Assembly: GCA_964400725.1 (NCBI GenBank) | Contig: CAYNVS010000012.1 | Location: 18,880 to 82,879, forward strand | Source: CAYNVS01 sp964400725 | GTDB lineage: Bacteria; Myxococcota_A; SURF-8; CAYNVS01 | Reading direction: 5' to 3' | Length of the DNA stretch: 64,000 bases | In this document: one piece after another, positions 59,772-64,000 of the stretch | Layout: each line of letters begins with the position of its first letter | Position numbering within the stretch: the stretch's first letter is position 1 | The notes under the pieces: model-generated | What the model saw: the letters and a program-made list of their open reading frames with translations, nothing else | Told to the model about the DNA's origin: nothing | The model's database searches: none | Made by a program: the position numbers and the translations under genes

Positions 59772-61283
59772 ATGAGCGGCGGCGTATTTTTCGCGATAGA
59801 TTTAGGCGCCGAAAGCGGACGCGGAATGCTCGGCTTTCTGCGGGACGGCAGGCTTGAAATAGAGGAAATAAGCCGCTTCCCGACCGGCATACTAGAGATT
59901 TACGGAAGCAAGCGCTGGAACGTTTACCGCATCTACGAGGAAATAGTTACGTCGATTGAAAAAGCCGGACGCGCGGCGGCGGCGCGGGGCGAAACGATTG
60001 AAACCGTCGCAATCGACGCGTGGGGCGTGGACTTTGCTTTGTTGGACGCAAACGGAGAAGTCGTCGGACTGCCTTACAGCTACCGCGACGAACGTACTAA
60101 AGGCGCGATGGAGCGGTTTTTCGCAAAAATGCGGCGCGAAAAGGTTTACGCTCTTACCGGCTGTCAAACGCTGCCTTTTAATTCGCTGTATCAGTTCGAG
60201 GCGGCGATAAACGCGGACTATCCGGCGCTTAGACTCGCAAAAAAAGCGCTATTCATCCCCGATTTGTTCGCTTATCTGCTTACCGGCAACATGGCGACCG
60301 AATTCACCTACGCAACCACGACTCAAATGTTCAACCCGTTTAAGCAGGATTGGGACGACGATATTCTCGCGGCGCTCGGCCTCGAACGCGGCATGCTTCT
60401 TACGGTTTCGCCTACCGGCTCGCGGATTGGCGCTCTGAAAGGAAAATTGTCGGACATTAAGGGGCTTAAAGGCGCGCAAGCAGTCGCGTGCGCGACGCAC
60501 GATACGGGAAGCGCCGTCGCCGGTCTGCCGGACAGCGGAGGCGAATTCGCCTTCATAAGCAGCGGCACGTGGTCGCTTATGGGTTTTTTAACCGAAAAGC
60601 CGATTGCGAACGAAAAGACGCTCGAATACAACATTACCAACGAGGGAGCGGCCAACGACCGCGCCGGAACTTACCGCGCTCTTAAAAACATAACCGGAAT
60701 GTGGATTTTGCAGCAGTGCAAGAAATCGTGGGAAGAGCGCGGCGGCAAAGCCGTACCATACTCGGAAATAGCGGCCGCCGCCGAATACGCGCGCCCTTTC
60801 GCGGCCTTCATCGACCCCGACGATCCGGCCTTTGCGAGTCCGCCCGACATGCCGAGCGCGGTTGCGGATTATCTGCGCAAAACCGGTCAGAGCGCGGACG
60901 CGGAGATAGGGCAGACGGCGAGAATAATTCTCGAATCGCTCGCGCTTAAGTGCCGCTTCGTACTGAATCAGCTTGCGGAAATCAATCCGTCGAAAATGAA
61001 AAAAATACACATAATAGGCGGCGGATGCAAAAACGAGCTTTTATGCCGCATGACGGCGTCCGCTTGCAAACTGCCGGTAATCGCCGGACCCGCGGAGGCG
61101 ACGGCGGCTGGAAACCTATTGGTTCAGGCTTTTGCGGGCGGCAAACTTTCGAGTCTGGGCGAAATTCCGAAAGTCGTCGCGGCGTCGTTCGCGCCAAAAC
61201 GTTACGAGCCTGGAAATGCGGACGAATGGGACGAGGCGTACGAGCGGTTCGTCGAGCTGATTCGTTTCCGCGCTCGACAATAG
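59772..61283 (+). CDS. rhaB: Rhamnulokinase
   Basis: A 503-residue FGGY-family kinase. ATG 59772 has AAGGA upstream, while a TTG lies one codon before. It has the N-terminal AIDLGAESGRG, the WGVDFALLD segment, ATHDTGSAVAG and the C-terminal ATP-binding GGGCKNELLCRMTA. It phosphorylates L-rhamnulose. It forms a two-gene catabolic unit with rhaD. Confidence 0.94.
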   Translation: MSGGVFFAIDLGAESGRGMLGFLRDGRLEIEEISRFPTGILEIYGSKRWNVYRIYEEIVTSIEKAGRAAAARGETIETVAIDAWGVDFALLDANGEVVGLPYSYRDERTKGAMERFFAKMRREKVYALTGCQTLPFNSLYQFEAAINADYPALRLAKKALFIPDLFAYLLTGNMATEFTYATTTQMFNPFKQDWDDDILAALGLERGMLLTVSPTGSRIGALKGKLSDIKGLKGAQAVACATHDTGSAVAGLPDSGGEFAFISSGTWSLMGFLTEKPIANEKTLEYNITNEGAANDRAGTYRALKNITGMWILQQCKKSWEERGGKAVPYSEIAAAAEYARPFAAFIDPDDPAFASPPDMPSAVADYLRKTGQSADAEIGQTARIILESLALKCRFVLNQLAEINPSKMKKIHIIGGGCKNELLCRMTASACKLPVIAGPAEATAAGNLLVQAFAGGKLSSLGEIPKVVAASFAPKRYEPGNADEWDEAYERFVELIRFRARQ

Positions 61284-61298
61284 AAAACCTCAAGCGCA

Positions 61299-61353
61299 GC
61301 GGAGATTTTAAAAATTAATTCCGTCGCTTTACTTTTATTACAACCCGCCGGGC
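61299..61353. repeat. Dispersed intergenic repeat, copy 2
   Basis: Near-identical to 29878-29931, with the first 25 bases exact, in the same orientation and also in an intergenic gap. It lies just past the rhaB stop. Confidence 0.65.
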
Positions 61354-61431
61354 TAATACGGTTTCCCAACCTTAATATCCTTCGACGCGGACGCGGGTTG
61401 ATTCAATTATTTCCTAAAAGGAGACTAAGCA

Positions 61432-61713
61432 ATGGACAGGAACAACCTTAAAGGCCAAACCAAACGGCTTCCCGAACAAATCGTTCCGCGGGTCGTTGCG
61501 CTCGTTAAGGAATTCAAATGTCCGCAGTGCAAGGCGTACACTCTGTTCGTTAAGAACGACGAAGTCCGCTGCCGCAAGTGCGGCTATTCCTCGCCGTTAT
61601 ACGCTTTTGCCGTCTCCGTTATGAGTTACGCCGTCGCCGACGGCAGGGCGTTCGTTAAGATTCCCGATCTTTTCGGAGGAGAGCCGAAGGTCGTCGATTT
61701 GGGCGTCGTTTAA
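61432..61713 (+). CDS. Small zinc-ribbon protein
   Basis: A 93-residue protein with CPQC (about 30-33) and CRKC (about 47-50), a four-Cys zinc ribbon followed by a Trm112-like tail of about 40 residues. AAAGGAG precedes the ATG. It is monocistronic, with a strong terminator after it. No specific role is recognised. Confidence 0.75.
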   Translation: MDRNNLKGQTKRLPEQIVPRVVALVKEFKCPQCKAYTLFVKNDEVRCRKCGYSSPLYAFAVSVMSYAVADGRAFVKIPDLFGGEPKVVDLGVV

Positions 61714-61719
61714 ATAAAA

Positions 61720-61745
61720 AAGACGAGCCGTAGGCTCGTCTTGAT
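61720..61745. terminator. Bidirectional intrinsic terminator
   Basis: A stem of up to 10 bp (arms GACGAGCC/GGCTCGTC, 61722-61729 with 61733-61740, extended by A-T pairs) has a GTA loop. It is T-rich on both sides. It lies between convergent genes. Confidence 0.9.
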
Positions 61746-61770
61746 TTTGCGGCATTCAATTATCGCGTCG

Positions 61771-63174
61771 TTATTTAACGTCCGGCTCGTCGCCGTAAAG
61801 CGCGGCAGCCGCTTTTGACCAAACCTTTAGAGCGCGCCCGCATTTTATTCCCGGATAATTTTTATACAACGCCGCGACCAAAGGAAATCTCGCCAGCGCG
61901 GGAATAGCTTTCGCGACTAATCGAGGCCTTTTAACCGCGCCCGCCGCAGTTTCCAGCAAGTCTTCCAAACTCGCGTCGGGCATGCGTTGATCGAGTCCCG
62001 CCATGAAACTTCCTTTGTTTAAAATACCGAGCGTAAGCAGGTCGCCGACTTCCTCTTTAGTCATGTTTTGCGACATCCGCCTGAACAGGTCGTAAACAGC
62101 CAGCAGCGCGCCCCATCTACGCTGGAAGGCGACGCAGTAATCGTTCAACGCTTCCGCGTCGCCTGGGTCGTCATGCCCTTTCGCGCAGTCCGCGAGGATT
62201 TTCGCCGCAATCATTCCGGTTCCCACGCCGCTGCCGTGCGCAGGAAAAACCATGTTGGCGCTGTTGCCGAGCAGAGCGATTCCTTCCTCCGCGAGTTTGT
62301 CGTACGGACGGCGCAGAGGAATGCGCCCGGGCGCGCCGAAGATAACCTCGCCTATAAAGTCGGAATGCCGCGCGATGAAATTTTCGGCCAGTTCGTCGGC
62401 GTTCTCGCCTTCGGCCTTACGGTCTAAAGTCGCTCCGGTAAGAATTTCCATCCGCTCGAAGTCGTTTTCGATTTTGAACGTGAGGGTGGAGTAGCCTCCT
62501 GCGACGCCAAGATAATTGGCGAAGTCTTCGGGCTGCATGCCGAGACCGTCAAGGAATTTTCTCGCCGCCGTCTCGTTGGTTACGCGCCGAACCTGCTGGC
62601 GGGCGCAGCAGACGTCTTTGTCGGCTATCGGCGGACACGTCGCGCCGATTAACGGAACGCGGTTTCTGAAGGCGCCTTCCATGCCTGAAGCGTCCACGAA
62701 CAGCCGCGCCGTAAAGCGCGCCGCCCGTCTCGTTTTGCCTTTGCCTATAACAGCTTCGACAGCTTTCGGTCTGCCGGAATCGCCGAGTTCGATCGATTGA
62801 ATCGAGACTCCGTCGAAAATTTCCGCGCCCGCTTCCATCGCAAGCTTTTGCAGGCGCGCGGTAAGCGTCGGCATGTGGATTGCCGTCATAGGGTTGCGCG
62901 GCAGGTTCATCGCCATGCGGCCGTCGGCGGCGAAAATCAAGACTCGGCCGTCGCGTCCCAGCTTCGCCTCGTCCGCGTCCGGTCGAGGTATTCCAGCTTC
63001 GTCGAACTGCCAAAGAAGAATGCAGTTCATATGCTGCGGCCCGGCTTTTGCCCGCGGCGCCTTTTCAAGAACGGCGGTTTTAAGGCCGAGTTTGCTTAAA
63101 TGATAGGCCGCCGCGCATCCGCTTGTGCCGGCGCCCGCCACTATTACGTCGTAATTAAAGTCGTTGTTTTTCAT
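61771..63174 (-). CDS. FAD-dependent oxidoreductase (geranylgeranyl-reductase-like)
   Basis: A 467-residue flavoprotein with the N-terminal FAD motif GAGTSGCAAAYHLSK, a DASGMEGAFRN segment and a second FAD-contact LLGNSANMVFPAHGSGVGTGM, as in the geranylgeranyl reductase / FixC group. It may reduce a lipid or quinone-linked substrate. It is monocistronic on the minus strand. Substrate unknown. Confidence 0.85.
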   Translation of the reverse strand: MKNNDFNYDVIVAGAGTSGCAAAYHLSKLGLKTAVLEKAPRAKAGPQHMNCILLWQFDEAGIPRPDADEAKLGRDGRVLIFAADGRMAMNLPRNPMTAIHMPTLTARLQKLAMEAGAEIFDGVSIQSIELGDSGRPKAVEAVIGKGKTRRAARFTARLFVDASGMEGAFRNRVPLIGATCPPIADKDVCCARQQVRRVTNETAARKFLDGLGMQPEDFANYLGVAGGYSTLTFKIENDFERMEILTGATLDRKAEGENADELAENFIARHSDFIGEVIFGAPGRIPLRRPYDKLAEEGIALLGNSANMVFPAHGSGVGTGMIAAKILADCAKGHDDPGDAEALNDYCVAFQRRWGALLAVYDLFRRMSQNMTKEEVGDLLTLGILNKGSFMAGLDQRMPDASLEDLLETAAGAVKRPRLVAKAIPALARFPLVAALYKNYPGIKCGRALKVWSKAAAALYGDEPDVK

Positions 63175-63467
63175 AAAAATAAATTATCGCATTTTGACGC
63201 GACGCGCAATTAAATTTCCGCGCTCGGTTTTACTTTGCTTAATCGTTCTTTTTGCCGGGCGAAAAGACGCTTTTGAAGGTTATTCGATAATAATTCGCTT
63301 TTAACGGTTTGGCGCAAATATTTGTCGTTTGCCGCGGGCTTCAAATCTCCTGTTGACTAACGGCGTTAAAAGATTTATTCCTTAATCGGTCGCGGCGGCC
63401 GGTTTTTGAATTACATCCATCGTCCCCTTCAACGCCGTCCGCGCAATGCTTTCGAAAGGCAGTTTGA

Positions 63468-64000
63468 ATGATTCAAATCGACGCCGTCGGCATTTTAAAA
63501 GAATCTCCCCTTCTTCTTCTCTTTCTCGTCGCAGCGGCCGGATACGCGATAGGCCAAATAAAAATAGGCGGCTTCAGTCTGGGCATTGCGGCGGTGCTTT
63601 TTACCGGTCTTGCTGTAGGAGCCGTTCATCCGGAGTTGAAACTCCCCGAATTCGTAAGCCTTTTCGGACTGGTGATTTTCGTTTATTCCGTCGGGTTGTC
63701 CAGCGGCCCCGGTCTGTCGCGCAGCCTTCGCGGAAAAGGGCTCAAATACAACGCGTTCGCGGTCGGCGTTCTACTGTTAGGCGCGGCGCTGACGCTGCTC
63801 GCTTTCCGCTTCGTAGCGATGCAGGCCGCGGTGGCGAGCGGACTCTTCTGCGGTTCGTTCACTAACACTCCGGCGCTGGGAGCCGTCATCGAGGCGATAA
63901 AAGGAATGAGCCTCGGCGACAAGGCGCAGGCGGTGGCCTCCATGCCGGTATTGGGCTATTCCGTGGCGTACCCGTTCGGCGTAATCGGCGTCATGCTGTC
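63468..64000 (+). CDS. YidE/AspT-type exchanger, N-terminal part, runs off the window
   Basis: A frame opens at ATG 63468 (AAAGG upstream) and is still open at the right edge, with 177 codons visible. It shows about five hydrophobic segments and the GLFCGSFTNTPALGA motif, which is typical of the duplicated YidE/YbjL aspartate:alanine exchanger family (AAE, TC 2.A.81). The full protein would be about 550 residues, with central TrkA-C domains outside this window. Confidence 0.85.
   Translation, partial: MIQIDAVGILKESPLLLLFLVAAAGYAIGQIKIGGFSLGIAAVLFTGLAVGAVHPELKLPEFVSLFGLVIFVYSVGLSSGPGLSRSLRGKGLKYNAFAVGVLLLGAALTLLAFRFVAMQAAVASGLFCGSFTNTPALGAVIEAIKGMSLGDKAQAVASMPVLGYSVAYPFGVIGVML

Noticed and set aside
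63446..63865. 139-codon plus-strand frame at the right edge
   Set aside because: It is Arg/Ser-rich and out of frame with the clear membrane protein starting at 63468, so it is a shadow.

Overview
The window is bacterial chromosome, moderately GC-rich, with dense gene packing. It looks like a Gram-negative lineage related to Myxococcota or former Deltaproteobacteria. The evidence is several family-level hallmarks: a 164-residue CdnL/CarD regulator, an AgmX/GltJ-type zinc-ribbon plus GYF protein at the left edge, an AgmX/PglI-type C-terminal domain protein beside TolQ/TolR genes, a MYXO-CTERM-like sorting tail, a DUF2378-like protein, and many Cys-rich lipoproteins with acidic linkers. No tRNA, rRNA, CRISPR array or insertion sequence was recognised. 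The lineage assignment is inference.

Layout. 1-9.3 kb: a truncated GltJ/AgmX-like gene, surface lipoproteins, an AT-rich CUB-PPC-metalloprotease whose likely true start lies behind a G12 tract (possible phase variation), and a DUF523-DUF1722 protein coupled to a 57-residue membrane protein. 9.3-15.1 kb: an outer-membrane barrel, a POT peptide transporter with a large insert, a GH57 glycosidase and carD. 15.3-18.8 kb: a Cys-rich propeller lipoprotein, a MYXO-CTERM-like protein and a coiled-coil GAF protein. 18.9-28.5 kb: a long minus-strand gene train, pyrR, HNH nuclease, pyrB, a catalytically degenerate dihydroorotase (pyrC'), a PGI/PMI isomerase, a lipocalin-like protein, a double-ThyX protein and PBP4; an M29 aminopeptidase lies upstream. 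30.1-32.1 kb: a nitroreductase and an Sth-like flavoprotein.

32.4-42.8 kb holds two Tol/Exb energising modules. Module 1 is TolQ plus two divergent TolR proteins. Module 2 is TolQ, two tandem near-duplicate TolR proteins, an AgmX-C/TonB-like protein and an outer-membrane barrel. Between them lie nadA, a zinc-ribbon membrane protein, a candidate structured RNA and a HEAT-repeat lipoprotein. 43-51 kb: a GH5 lipoprotein, a GspG-like protein coupled to a PqqD/pseudo-M50/double cNMP-binding membrane protein, an LpoA-like binding protein, a DUF2378-like protein and a lipase.

51.4-58.7 kb is a sulfur, Fe-S and metal cluster: cysE, iscR, nifS, iscU, larE-like, Nfu, a metallothionein-like Cys-repeat YHS protein, mnmA and an HMA-tailed SO_0444-like permease. 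59-61.3 kb encodes rhamnose catabolism (rhaD, rhaB). The right end has a small zinc ribbon, an FAD oxidoreductase and the start of a YidE/AspT-type transporter. Strong sigma70-like promoters (TTGACA/T with 16-17 bp spacers) and hairpin terminators mark most unit boundaries.
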